Shown here piece by piece: positions 15,748 through 23,763 of a stretch of 64,000 bases of DNA. Source of the stretch: DASVHS01 sp038244815 (lineage in GTDB: Bacteria; Acidobacteriota; Thermoanaerobaculia; Gp7-AA8); contig JBBRTB010000006.1 in the NCBI GenBank assembly GCA_038244815.1, positions 1 through 64,000 on the forward strand, written 5' to 3'. Each line of letters starts with the position of its first letter. Position 1 is the first letter of the stretch. Position numbers and translations under genes: made by a program. The notes under the pieces were generated by a model. The model ran no database searches and was not told the DNA's origin. It worked only from the letters and a program-made list of their open reading frames with translations.

Positions 15748-18559
15748 CAATTGCGTCTCAGCATCAACGCTGGACTCCTTCGATTCAATCGCCGCGTGGA
15801 AGGCCGCTCCGGCGCAAGGCGTGGAGATGCATCTCTCGAAGGAGGCTGGTCGTCACGGGGCGGCCCTGCGCATCGACTTCGACTTTCATGGTCACGGCGG
15901 TTATGCCATCGCCCGGCGCGAGGTGCCGGTGGAGCTGCCGCCGAATTTCGAGTTCTCGTTTTCGCTCCGCGGCGATGCGCCGCGCAACACGCTCGAGTTC
16001 AAGCTCATCGACCCGACCGGGCAGAACGTCTGGTGGCACACGAAGCGCGAGTTCGATTTTCCACGGGAGTGGAAGCGCATCGTCATCCGCAGGAGCCAGA
16101 TCGCCTTCGCCTGGGGTCCGCTGGGCGGAGGCGAGTTGCCGCGCCGGATCGGATCGCTCGAGATCGTGGTTACCGCCGGAACGGGCGGGAAGGGGACGGT
16201 GTGGATCGACGATCTGGCGCTGTCGCCGATCGAGTCGACGAGTGTTCTCCCGCCGCCGTACGGGCCGTTCCGCAAGGGCAGGGACTTCACGATCGACATG
16301 AAGCGCCGCCGCGAGCTGGGCGGATTCACGATCGAGTGGGATCGTCCCGTCGCGTACACGGTGTACCTCGACGGCGAGAAAGTCCGCGACGTGGCCGGCC
16401 GGAAGAACTACGTCGACACACCTGACGCCGACGGCCGCGTGATCCGCATCGCCTCGCGCCAGCCGGCCACGCTCGTGAAGCTGACGCCGCACGAAATAGC
16501 CTGGTCGAAAACGCCGAACGACTTCTTCCACTCGATTGCCGAGGAGTCGCAGCGCGGCAGTTATCCGCGCTATCTCTATGACCAGCAGTCGTACTGGACG
16601 ATCGTCGGCGCCGACGGGAGTGCGGTGGAGGCGCTGGTCGGAGAGGACGGCGCCGTCGAGCTCGGGAACGCCCGCTGCTCGATCGAGCCGTTCGTCTGGA
16701 AAGACGGGCGGCTCATCACCTGGAGCGACGTCACGCCGGCGCAGTCGCTGGAGCGGGGAGACTTGCCGGTGCCGTCGGTGGAGTGGCCCGGCGTTCTAGG
16801 CATGACGGCGTGGGTCGACGCGGCCTCAACGCTCTTCGTGCGTTACACGATCCCGAAGGGCGCGGAGCTCTTCGTGGCCATCCGTCCGCTGCAGGTGAAC
16901 ACGCCGTGGCAGTTTCTGAATCGAACCGGCGGCGTGGTGAAGATCAGACACATCGCCTTCGGGCACGGCCGGGTGGACGTCGATGCCGATGAGCGCATCT
17001 CCATCGACGCGACGCCCGACGCGTTCGGCGCGATGAGGTTCGACGGCGGCAACATCGTCGACCTGCTGCGCAAGGGAAGCGTGCCGGCCGCGCAAGCGAT
17101 CACCGATGACTACGGCTACGCGTCCGCGGCGATGAGATTCAACTCCAGCGAAGTGACGCTGCGCATCCCGCTTCTGGCCGCGGCGGCGCCGGCATCGCCG
17201 GCGCTGTCCTGGCCGGAAAAACTCGACACGGTCCGCATCGACATCCCCGACCGGAAGCTGGCGGACTCGATTCGCACGAACCTCGCGTACATCCTCATCA
17301 ATCGCGACGGTCCGGCCATCCAGCCGGGCTCGCGCTCCTACGACCGCTCCTGGATCCGCGACGGCTCGCTCACCTCCACCGCGCTCCTTCGTCTCGGCCA
17401 CTACGATGAAGTGCGCGACTTCATCAACTGGTACGCGCGGTTTCAGTACGCGAGCGGAGCGATTCCCTGCTGTGTCGGCAAAGCCGGCGCCGATCCGGTG
17501 CCGGAGAACGACAGCCACGGCGAGTTCATCTATCTCATCGCCGAGTACTACCGGCACACGCACGATCGTGCGCTCGTCGAGAAGCAATGGGCAGCCATCG
17601 AGAAGACCGTGGCCTACATCGACTCCCTGCGTCACGAGCGGCTCACGAAGCAATACGAGGGCACGCCGGAGTACGGTCTCGTGCCAGCGTCGATCAGCCA
17701 CGAGGGCTATTCGGCGAAGCCGATGCATTCGTACTGGGACGACTTCTTCATCCTGCGCGGGCTCAAGGACGCCGCGTATCTCGCCGCGGAGCTCGGCCGG
17801 ACCACGGACTACGCGTCGATGCGCGACGAGTTCGAGCGCGATCTCCTGGCCTCCATCGATCTCTCGATGCGTCAGCATGCCATCGACTACATCCCAGGCG
17901 CCGCGGAGCTCGGCGACTTCGATCCGGCCTCGACCACGATTGCGCTCGAGCCGGTGGGCGAAGCGGAGAAGCTGCCGCACGAGGCGTTACTGCGTACGTT
18001 CGACCGCTATTTTCAGCACGCCCTGGAGCCGCGCCAGTACACGCCGTATGAATGGCGCATCGTCGGTGCGCTCATCCGGATGGGCCAGAAGGAGCGCGCG
18101 CTGCAGCTGGTCCGATACTTCTTCCGCGATCAGCGGCCGTCCGCGTGGAACGAGTGGGCGGAAGTCGTCCGCCCCGACGTGCGCAAACCCGGATTCATCG
18201 GCGACATGCCGCACTCCTGGGTGGGCTCGGACTTTATCCGCTCGGCGCTGGACCTCTTCGCGTACGAGAACGACGAAGGCACGCTCGTGATCGGAGCGGG
18301 TATCGACGAGTCGTGGCTCGACGCCGGCGTGTCCATTGACAACCTCTCCACCCACGCCGGCCGCCTCGGCTACACCATGAAGCGGAGCGGCGATACGGTC
18401 TCGGTGGATTTTCTCCGCGCTCCGGCCGGGGCGGTGATCATCCGTTCACCCTTGTCAGGCCCGATCCATGGGGCCACCGCCGATGGTCAACCAGTGGACT
18501 ATGCCGCCGGCGAGATCCGTCTGGCGCGCGTGCCCCACCACATCGACATCATCTATTGA
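15695..18559 (+). CDS. Secreted six-hairpin glycosidase with N-terminal carbohydrate-binding-like domain
   Basis: A 954-residue secreted protein. The signal peptide core (FAFCILHFAF) is encoded by TTTTGCA heptamers. Residues about 25-180 form a beta-sandwich resembling carbohydrate-binding or CIA30-like domains (WIDDLALSP at its end). A middle region of about 350 residues is unassigned. Residues about 520-950 look like an (alpha/alpha)6 six-hairpin glycosidase: SYDRSWIRDGSLTSTALLRLGHYDEVRDF, then a conserved YWDDFFILRGLKDA and HSWVGSDFIRSALDLF. The family and linkage specificity cannot be assigned by eye. Position as last gene of the locus suggests action on oligo-beta-glucosides. No Shine-Dalgarno site is visible before the ATG. 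Confidence 0.7.
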   Translation: MKTARTLFAFCILHFAFSNCVSASTLDSFDSIAAWKAAPAQGVEMHLSKEAGRHGAALRIDFDFHGHGGYAIARREVPVELPPNFEFSFSLRGDAPRNTLEFKLIDPTGQNVWWHTKREFDFPREWKRIVIRRSQIAFAWGPLGGGELPRRIGSLEIVVTAGTGGKGTVWIDDLALSPIESTSVLPPPYGPFRKGRDFTIDMKRRRELGGFTIEWDRPVAYTVYLDGEKVRDVAGRKNYVDTPDADGRVIRIASRQPATLVKLTPHEIAWSKTPNDFFHSIAEESQRGSYPRYLYDQQSYWTIVGADGSAVEALVGEDGAVELGNARCSIEPFVWKDGRLITWSDVTPAQSLERGDLPVPSVEWPGVLGMTAWVDAASTLFVRYTIPKGAELFVAIRPLQVNTPWQFLNRTGGVVKIRHIAFGHGRVDVDADERISIDATPDAFGAMRFDGGNIVDLLRKGSVPAAQAITDDYGYASAAMRFNSSEVTLRIPLLAAAAPASPALSWPEKLDTVRIDIPDRKLADSIRTNLAYILINRDGPAIQPGSRSYDRSWIRDGSLTSTALLRLGHYDEVRDFINWYARFQYASGAIPCCVGKAGADPVPENDSHGEFIYLIAEYYRHTHDRALVEKQWAAIEKTVAYIDSLRHERLTKQYEGTPEYGLVPASISHEGYSAKPMHSYWDDFFILRGLKDAAYLAAELGRTTDYASMRDEFERDLLASIDLSMRQHAIDYIPGAAELGDFDPASTTIALEPVGEAEKLPHEALLRTFDRYFQHALEPRQYTPYEWRIVGALIRMGQKERALQLVRYFFRDQRPSAWNEWAEVVRPDVRKPGFIGDMPHSWVGSDFIRSALDLFAYENDEGTLVIGAGIDESWLDAGVSIDNLSTHAGRLGYTMKRSGDTVSVDFLRAPAGAVIIRSPLSGPIHGATADGQPVDYAAGEIRLARVPHHIDIIY

Positions 18560-18654
18560 CCAACGCCTCAGCCGGCGATCTCCTCCCGCCCAAAGACATG
18601 CTCGACATCTTCGCCGAAGAGCTCCTATCTTCGTTCGCGCTGTTTCGCGGTTTG

Positions 18655-19995
18655 TTACTGGAACGCCGCTGATCCGTTTGTGCGGATGACCTCGGAGTAG
18701 AAGCGGGCGCTCGCCTTTGGAGTGCGCTGGAGGGTGGCGTAATCGACGTGCACGATGCCGAACCGCTTCGCGTAGCCGAGGGCCCATTCGAAGTTGTCGA
18801 GCAGTGACCAGACGAAGTAACCGCGGATGTCGGCGCCCTGGTTGATGGCCTCGTAGATGGCCCGGAAGTGCTGGCGCAGGTACTCGACGCGCAGCGGATC
18901 ATCGACCCGGCCATTCTCCGCGGTGGGAGGATCGTAGAAGGCCGCGCCGTTTTCGGTGATGTAGATGGGCAGCTTGTATCGCTCGTGCGCCCAGAGGAGG
19001 ATGTTCGTCAGTCCCGCTGGATAGACTTCCCAGCCCGTCTCGGTGTACGTCGCGCGTGGATTGCGGACCTCACGGGCGCGCTCGATGACTTTCGACGGGT
19101 CGTTCGTCGTCAGCCCGCGCTTGTAATAGTTGATCCCGATGAAGTCGAGCTTCTGTTTCAGCGCGTCGAGATCGCTCTTCGGGAAATCCGGCCAGGCATC
19201 GCCGAACATCTCCCCGAGCTCGGGCGGATACGTGCCGAAGAAGAGGGGATCGAGATACTGCCGGTTCATGTACGCGTCGGCGCGTTGCACGGCCGCGAGA
19301 TCTTCCTCGCTGTCGGAATCCGCGTATTTCGGCTCGAGATTCACGACGATGCCGATCTGATTCTTCCCGGTGGCGCGATACGCCTCCACCGCCGCCGCAT
19401 GCGCGCGCAAGAGGTTGTTCGTGGCGATCGGCGCTTCGTAACGATTGCGGTGGCCGGGCGCGAGCGTTCCGTGAAGATATCCGCCCTCGGTGACGACCCA
19501 GGGCTCGTTGAGCGTGGCCCACATCGTGACGCGATCGTCGAGCGCGCGGTACATCACCGCGGCGTATTCGGCGAACCAGCCGGCCACGTCGGGATTGAGC
19601 CAGCCGCCGCGGTCGTCGAGCGCCGCGGGAAGATCCCAGTGATACAGCGTGACCATCGGCCGGATGTTGGCCTTGAGCAGTTCGTCGACGAGGCGGCTGT
19701 AGAAGTCGACGCCGCGTTGATTCACGGCCCCGCTTCCATCGGGAAGGATGCGGCTCCAGGAGATCGAGAAGCGATAGGCCTGCAGTCCCAGGTCCCGCAT
19801 GACGGCGACGTCGTCGCGGTAGCGGTGGTAGTGATCGCAGGCGATGTCGCCGTGCTCGTCGTTGGCGATGCGGCCCGCCGTGTGGGCGAAGCGACCCCAG
19901 ATACTCTGTCCCGCCCCGTCGGCGAGCGGCGAACCCTCGATCTGATAGGCCGACGTCGCTGCGCCCCACAGAAAACCGCGAGGGAATTGCGCCAT
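18655..19995 (-). CDS. GH1 beta-glucosidase
   Basis: A 446-residue cytoplasmic beta-glucosidase of family GH1, full length for the family. The acid/base glutamate is E164 in TLNEPW and the nucleophile is E348 in YITENG; the N-terminal FLWGAATSAYQIEG signature is intact. No signal peptide is present, so it would hydrolyse imported disaccharides or short beta-glucosides. It is convergent to the glycosidase gene, with 95 unremarkable bases between. Its start lies 7 bp after a TAGACT box, consistent with a leaderless transcript, and a heptamer-repeat region lies upstream. Confidence 0.95.
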   Translation of the reverse strand: MAQFPRGFLWGAATSAYQIEGSPLADGAGQSIWGRFAHTAGRIANDEHGDIACDHYHRYRDDVAVMRDLGLQAYRFSISWSRILPDGSGAVNQRGVDFYSRLVDELLKANIRPMVTLYHWDLPAALDDRGGWLNPDVAGWFAEYAAVMYRALDDRVTMWATLNEPWVVTEGGYLHGTLAPGHRNRYEAPIATNNLLRAHAAAVEAYRATGKNQIGIVVNLEPKYADSDSEEDLAAVQRADAYMNRQYLDPLFFGTYPPELGEMFGDAWPDFPKSDLDALKQKLDFIGINYYKRGLTTNDPSKVIERAREVRNPRATYTETGWEVYPAGLTNILLWAHERYKLPIYITENGAAFYDPPTAENGRVDDPLRVEYLRQHFRAIYEAINQGADIRGYFVWSLLDNFEWALGYAKRFGIVHVDYATLQRTPKASARFYSEVIRTNGSAAFQ

Positions 19996-20008
19996 GTGGG
20001 GGAGTCTA
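19996..20008 (-). promoter_or_regulatory. Leaderless promoter -10 box (beta-glucosidase)
   Basis: TAGACT at 20008-20003 on the minus strand, 7 bases, then ATG. No operator resembling the LacI site at 7068 is seen beside it. Confidence 0.5.
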
Positions 20009-20018
20009 GCGTACGTGC

Positions 20019-20199
20019 GGGTCGCTCACTTTGCTCGGGTTGTCGGGTTGCTTTGCTCGGGTTGCCGGGTTGCCGGGTTGCTTTGCTCGGGTTGCCGGGT
20101 CGCCGGGTCGCTGGGTCGCTGGGTCGCTGTGCTCGGGTTGCCGGGACTAGAATCAGCAACGGTTACCGGTTACCGGCTACCGCTGACCGCTAACCGCTA
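20019..20199. repeat. Heptamer-repeat region (CGGGTTG, GGGTCGC, GGTTACC, CGCTAAC)
   Basis: About 180 bp of 7-periodic sequence between divergent genes: blocks of CGGGTTG, CTTTGCT, CCGGGTC/GCTGGGT, then GGTTACC and CGCTAAC units ending at 20199. The stop codon TAG of the small minus-strand gene (20199-20197) is part of the last CGCTAAC-like unit. Confidence 0.8.
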
Positions 20200-20385
20200 A
20201 CGCGTCGCGGTCGTGGCCGGCGTGGTGGCCGGTGTGGTGGCCGGCGTCACGGCCGTGGTCGGCATCGCGGTGTCCGACTGAGTGGCGGCGGTCGATGTGA
20301 GTGAGGTCGGAGGATTCTTGTGGCAGGCGCCAGCGGTGATCGACAGCAGCGCGGCGGCCATCACGATCGTCCATGTTCGTTTCAT
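20197..20385 (-). CDS. Small exported Thr/Pro/Ala-rich protein
   Basis: A 62-residue hypothetical protein. The N-terminus (MKRTWTIVMAAALLSITAGAC) is a signal sequence with a cysteine at 21 that could be lipidated, though the lipobox is not canonical. The rest is low-complexity, with a repeated TPAT tetrapeptide from 12-bp DNA repeats. An AGGAG ribosome site five bases upstream selects the ATG at 20385 over an in-frame TTG at 20388. It is divergent from the Nudix gene. Function is unknown; the good start site argues it is real. Confidence 0.55.
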   Translation of the reverse strand: MKRTWTIVMAAALLSITAGACHKNPPTSLTSTAATQSDTAMPTTAVTPATTPATTPATTATR

Positions 20386-20404
20386 CAAGACTCCTTTCAG
20401 GGCA

Positions 20405-20947
20405 GTGCAGCAACAGGCGCACCTGTATCATTTTTCCTTGGAGTGGATCGACATCCTCGACGACCGCGGTTCGCCGACGGGGCGAACGAAGCCGAAGCCG
20501 GACGTCCATCGTGACGGCGACTGGCACCGCGCCGTGCACATCTGGATTCTGACACCGGACGGCCGGATCCTCATACAGCGCCGCGCGCTGGCGAAGGAAA
20601 ACCATCCCGGACTCTGGGACGTCTCCTGCGCCGGTCACGTCTCGACGAGGGAGGCGGCTGCCGACGCGGCGATCCGGGAAACGCACGAAGAGCTCGGTCT
20701 CGATCTTGGGCCCGGCGAGTTGCGGCCTCTGGCGACGCTCCGCGAATCCTCGGTGCTCAACGGCGGCTCCTACATCGACAACGAGATCCACGAGATCTTC
20801 GTCGTCCGCCGCGACGTCGATGTGAATGCACTCCGCCTGCAGGTCGAGGAGGTCGACGAGGTGCGGCTCGTGACGATCGAGGAATTCCGATCGCTCGATC
20901 GCGTGCCGCATGGCCAGGAGTACGCATTGATCGAAGGAGTCATCTGA
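20405..20947 (+). CDS. Nudix hydrolase
   Basis: A protein of about 180 residues with a complete Nudix box, GHVSTREAAADAAIRETHEE-LGL, matching GX5EX7REUXEEXGU. The opening EWIDILDDRGSPTGRTKPK resembles the isopentenyl-diphosphate isomerase-like/YfcD group, so it probably hydrolyses a nucleoside or isoprenoid diphosphate, substrate unknown. The start is uncertain: GTG at 20405 is the most upstream plausible codon and TTG at 20435 is an alternative; neither has a clear ribosome site. The gene is followed closely by the DUF481 protein gene. Confidence 0.85.
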   Translation: MQQQAHLYHFSLEWIDILDDRGSPTGRTKPKPDVHRDGDWHRAVHIWILTPDGRILIQRRALAKENHPGLWDVSCAGHVSTREAAADAAIRETHEELGLDLGPGELRPLATLRESSVLNGGSYIDNEIHEIFVVRRDVDVNALRLQVEEVDEVRLVTIEEFRSLDRVPHGQEYALIEGVI

Positions 20948-20994
20948 ACCCGGCCACCCGATCGGCCCGGCTCTTGCTGGCGTTTTCCGAACCG

Positions 20995-21720
20995 ATGCGA
21001 CCGGCTTTTCTGATTCCGGTGCTGGCCGTGGCTGTTTCGGCATTCGGCGCCGATGCTCCGCCGTCGAAGCGATGGACGGGCAGTGCCGGCGCCGGCCTCG
21101 CGCTCACCAGCGGAAACACCGACACGAAGAACTTCAACGCTTCCGCGGCGGCGAAATATGACCCCAAGACGCGGTTCGTGTTCAAGGCCGAGGCGTTGTA
21201 TCTGCGCGGATCGACGGCGGGCGTGAGGCAGGTGGACCGGGCCACCGCGGACGCGCGCGGTGAGTACTCGCTCTCCGATCGCGCGTTCGCATTTGGCGAG
21301 GTCTCCTACCTGCGCGATCCCTTCAAGTCCATTACCTATCTCGTCGGACCGGTGGCCGGTGGCGGTTATCGCATCATCAAGAGCGCCGCGTGCAACCTCT
21401 CCGTCGACGGAGCGCTGGGAGAGATCGTGCAGCGCAATCCCGCGGAGGGAAGGACGAGCAACGTGGCGCTCAAGGCAGGACAGAATCTGGACTGGGCGAT
21501 CTCGACATCGAGCAGAATCGTCGAGAACCTGACCGGCCTCTGGAAGACGAACGACTTCGCTGACGTGCTCTATCACTTCGACGCCGGATTGACGACGACA
21601 GTGGCCTCGCATCTGGAGCTGAAGATCGCATACGCGTACGACTACAAGAATCGCCCCGTGCCCCGGACCCTCACAAAAGCCGACAGCGCGCTGTTTGCCG
21701 CCATTCTCTTCAAGTTCTGA
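20995..21720 (+). CDS. DUF481 outer-membrane beta-barrel protein
   Basis: A 241-residue predicted outer-membrane protein of the DUF481 (YdiY-like, salt-induced) family. A signal peptide (MRPAFLIPVLAVAVSAFGA) is followed by WTGSAGAGLALTSGNTDTKNFN, the usual first strand of the family, alternating beta-strands and a terminal FKF. ATG at 20995 gives a standard signal peptide; an in-frame TTG at 20974 would prepend seven residues. Function of the family is not established. It lies 47 bp after the Nudix gene on the same strand. Confidence 0.82.
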   Translation: MRPAFLIPVLAVAVSAFGADAPPSKRWTGSAGAGLALTSGNTDTKNFNASAAAKYDPKTRFVFKAEALYLRGSTAGVRQVDRATADARGEYSLSDRAFAFGEVSYLRDPFKSITYLVGPVAGGGYRIIKSAACNLSVDGALGEIVQRNPAEGRTSNVALKAGQNLDWAISTSSRIVENLTGLWKTNDFADVLYHFDAGLTTTVASHLELKIAYAYDYKNRPVPRTLTKADSALFAAILFKF

Positions 21721-21771
21721 TCGATCCTCAGGCGGTGGGACGCAGCTGTATAAACGGGACGTCACCTCGAC

Positions 21772-21783
21772 GATAATCGCCGG
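21772..21783 (+). promoter_or_regulatory. Leaderless promoter -10 box
   Basis: GATAAT at 21772-21777, 6 bases, then the ATG of the S9 peptidase gene. Confidence 0.5.
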
Positions 21784-23724
21784 ATGCATCTGCAGAAACT
21801 GTCCGCCGTGGTTTTGCTCTTCGCATCCTCACTGCTCGCGCAGCCGCGCGATGCAGTCCTCGACCAGACCATGACCACGCTCATGCGCGTGCAGACGTTC
21901 GACGAGACAGCGATCTCACCGGACGGCTCGTGCGTCGCTTACGTCAAGACCGTGCATACCCCAAACGGACAGCGGGCTCCGGAGAGCGGCGTGTACGTGC
22001 AGAGCCTCGGTGCGGCGCAGAGTCCCGCCGTGCGCGTCACCACCAGGACGAGTGACGAGCCGTCGGGCATCGCCTGGTCCCCGGACGGAATGCAGATCGC
22101 CTTTGTGGCAGACCAGCTCTATCTCGCGCCGCGGGACGGCGGGAGAGCGCGGGCCATTACGGCGGTCAAGGGCGCGCTATCGATGCCGAAGTGGTCGCCG
22201 GACGGAAAGTCGGTGGCCGTGCTGTTCATCGAGAACGCCTCCCTCAAAGGCGGCGCGCTCGAAGCGATGACCCCTCCGTCGGGCGACGTGGAGATGCAGG
22301 TCGAGGAGCAACGCATCGCCATCGTCGACCTGGCCACGAAAAAGGTCGACCTGGTCACGCCGGCGAATATGTACGTCTACGACTACGATTGGTCACCTGA
22401 CTCCCGCAGCTTCGCTGCGGAAGCGGCATTCGGATCGGGGGAGGACAACTACTGGGTGGCCGAGGTGTGGCGGTTCGATCGCGGCGAAAGCAAGGGGCGC
22501 TCGATTTACAAGCCGTCGTTGCAGATCGCCAACCCGCGCTGGTCGCCGGACGGAAAGTCCGTCGCCTTTATCGAGGGGCTGATGAGTGATCAGGGAGTGA
22601 CCGGTGGCGACATCTTCGTCGTCCCCGCGGAGGGCGGCCCGGCCACGAACGTGACTCCGTCCATGCACGCCAGCGCGACGTGGCTGCAGTGGTCGTCACC
22701 GGATCGAATCCTCTTCGGCGAGAACATCAACGGTCTCTCCGGATTCGCGACGGTCAGCGTGCCCGCCGCCGCCATCGCGCAGCTCTGGAGCGGCGAAGGG
22801 AAGCTGACGACGTCGTTCGTCATCAGCGTGTCGGCGTCGCGCGACGGTGAGACCACCGCGGCGGTTCGCGAGTCGTTTACGCGGCCGCCCGAAGTGGTGG
22901 CCGGCCCGATTGGAGCGTGGAAGCCGGTGACGCATGCGAACGACGCCGTCAAGCCGCTGTGGGGCCGGTCGCAGAACGTGAACTGGACGAGCGACGGCTT
23001 CCAGGTGCAGGGCTGGCTGCTCTATCCGCGGCAAACCGAAGGAGCAAAGCTGCCGCTGGTCGTGCAGGTCCACGGCGGACCTTCGAGCGGTGCGTTGTCG
23101 CAATGGCCGAGTCTCAATCTGGCCTCGCTCGTGGCCAATGGTTACGCCGTGCTCATGCCCAACCCGCGCGGGAGCTTCGGCCAGGGCGAAGCATTCACCC
23201 GCGCGAATGTGAAGGACTTCGGCTACGGCGATCTGCGCGACATCCTGCGCGGTGTCGACGCCGCGGTCGCTGCCGCGCCCGTGGACAAGGATCGCGTGGG
23301 CATCTGGGGCTGGAGCTACGGCGGCTACATGACCATGTGGGCGGTGACGCAGACACAGAGATTCAAGGCCGCCGTGGCCGGGGCGGGACTCTCGAACTGG
23401 CAGAGTTACTACGGCCAGAACTCCATCGACCAGTGGATGATCCCGTTCTTCGGCGCCTCGGTCTACGACGATCCGTACATCTATCGCCGCAGCTCGCCGA
23501 TCGAGTTCATCCGCAATGTGAAGACGCCGACGCTGGTCGTGGTCGGCGACCGCGACGGCGAAGTGCCCTCCCCGCAGTCCTTCGAGTTCTGGCACGCCCT
23601 GCGGACCCTCGGGGTCAGGACGAAGCTCGTGGTCTATCCGAACGAGGGACACCGCTTCGTCGATCCTGAGCACAAGCGCGATCTGGCTCGCCGCGTGGTG
23701 TTGTGGTTCGACGAAAACCTGTAG
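21784..23724 (+). CDS. Secreted S9 family prolyl oligopeptidase/dipeptidyl aminopeptidase
   Basis: A 646-residue secreted serine peptidase. A signal peptide (about 19 residues ending LLAQ) precedes a WD40-like/TolB-like beta-propeller with repeated SPDG-type motifs (WSPDGMQIAFV, WSPDGKSVAVLF and others). The C-terminal alpha/beta-hydrolase domain has catalytic S511 in GWSYGGY, aspartate 589 or 591 in GDRDGEVP and H623 in EGHRF. It probably acts on peptides in the periplasm or outside. The sortilin-like gene follows after 39 bp with its own TANNNT box. Confidence 0.92.
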   Translation: MHLQKLSAVVLLFASSLLAQPRDAVLDQTMTTLMRVQTFDETAISPDGSCVAYVKTVHTPNGQRAPESGVYVQSLGAAQSPAVRVTTRTSDEPSGIAWSPDGMQIAFVADQLYLAPRDGGRARAITAVKGALSMPKWSPDGKSVAVLFIENASLKGGALEAMTPPSGDVEMQVEEQRIAIVDLATKKVDLVTPANMYVYDYDWSPDSRSFAAEAAFGSGEDNYWVAEVWRFDRGESKGRSIYKPSLQIANPRWSPDGKSVAFIEGLMSDQGVTGGDIFVVPAEGGPATNVTPSMHASATWLQWSSPDRILFGENINGLSGFATVSVPAAAIAQLWSGEGKLTTSFVISVSASRDGETTAAVRESFTRPPEVVAGPIGAWKPVTHANDAVKPLWGRSQNVNWTSDGFQVQGWLLYPRQTEGAKLPLVVQVHGGPSSGALSQWPSLNLASLVANGYAVLMPNPRGSFGQGEAFTRANVKDFGYGDLRDILRGVDAAVAAAPVDKDRVGIWGWSYGGYMTMWAVTQTQRFKAAVAGAGLSNWQSYYGQNSIDQWMIPFFGASVYDDPYIYRRSSPIEFIRNVKTPTLVVVGDRDGEVPSPQSFEFWHALRTLGVRTKLVVYPNEGHRFVDPEHKRDLARRVVLWFDENL

Positions 23725-23750
23725 GGGAGCGGGAGCGCCATCACCCACGA

Positions 23751-23763
23751 TATTCTTCGGCGC
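23751..23763 (+). promoter_or_regulatory. Leaderless promoter -10 box
   Basis: TATTCT at 23751-23756, 7 bases, then the ATG of the sortilin-like gene. Confidence 0.5.

Noticed and set aside
18560..18654. Possible small gene or terminator between the glycosidase and beta-glucosidase genes
   Set aside because: No start with a ribosome site and no strong hairpin with a T-run is visible.
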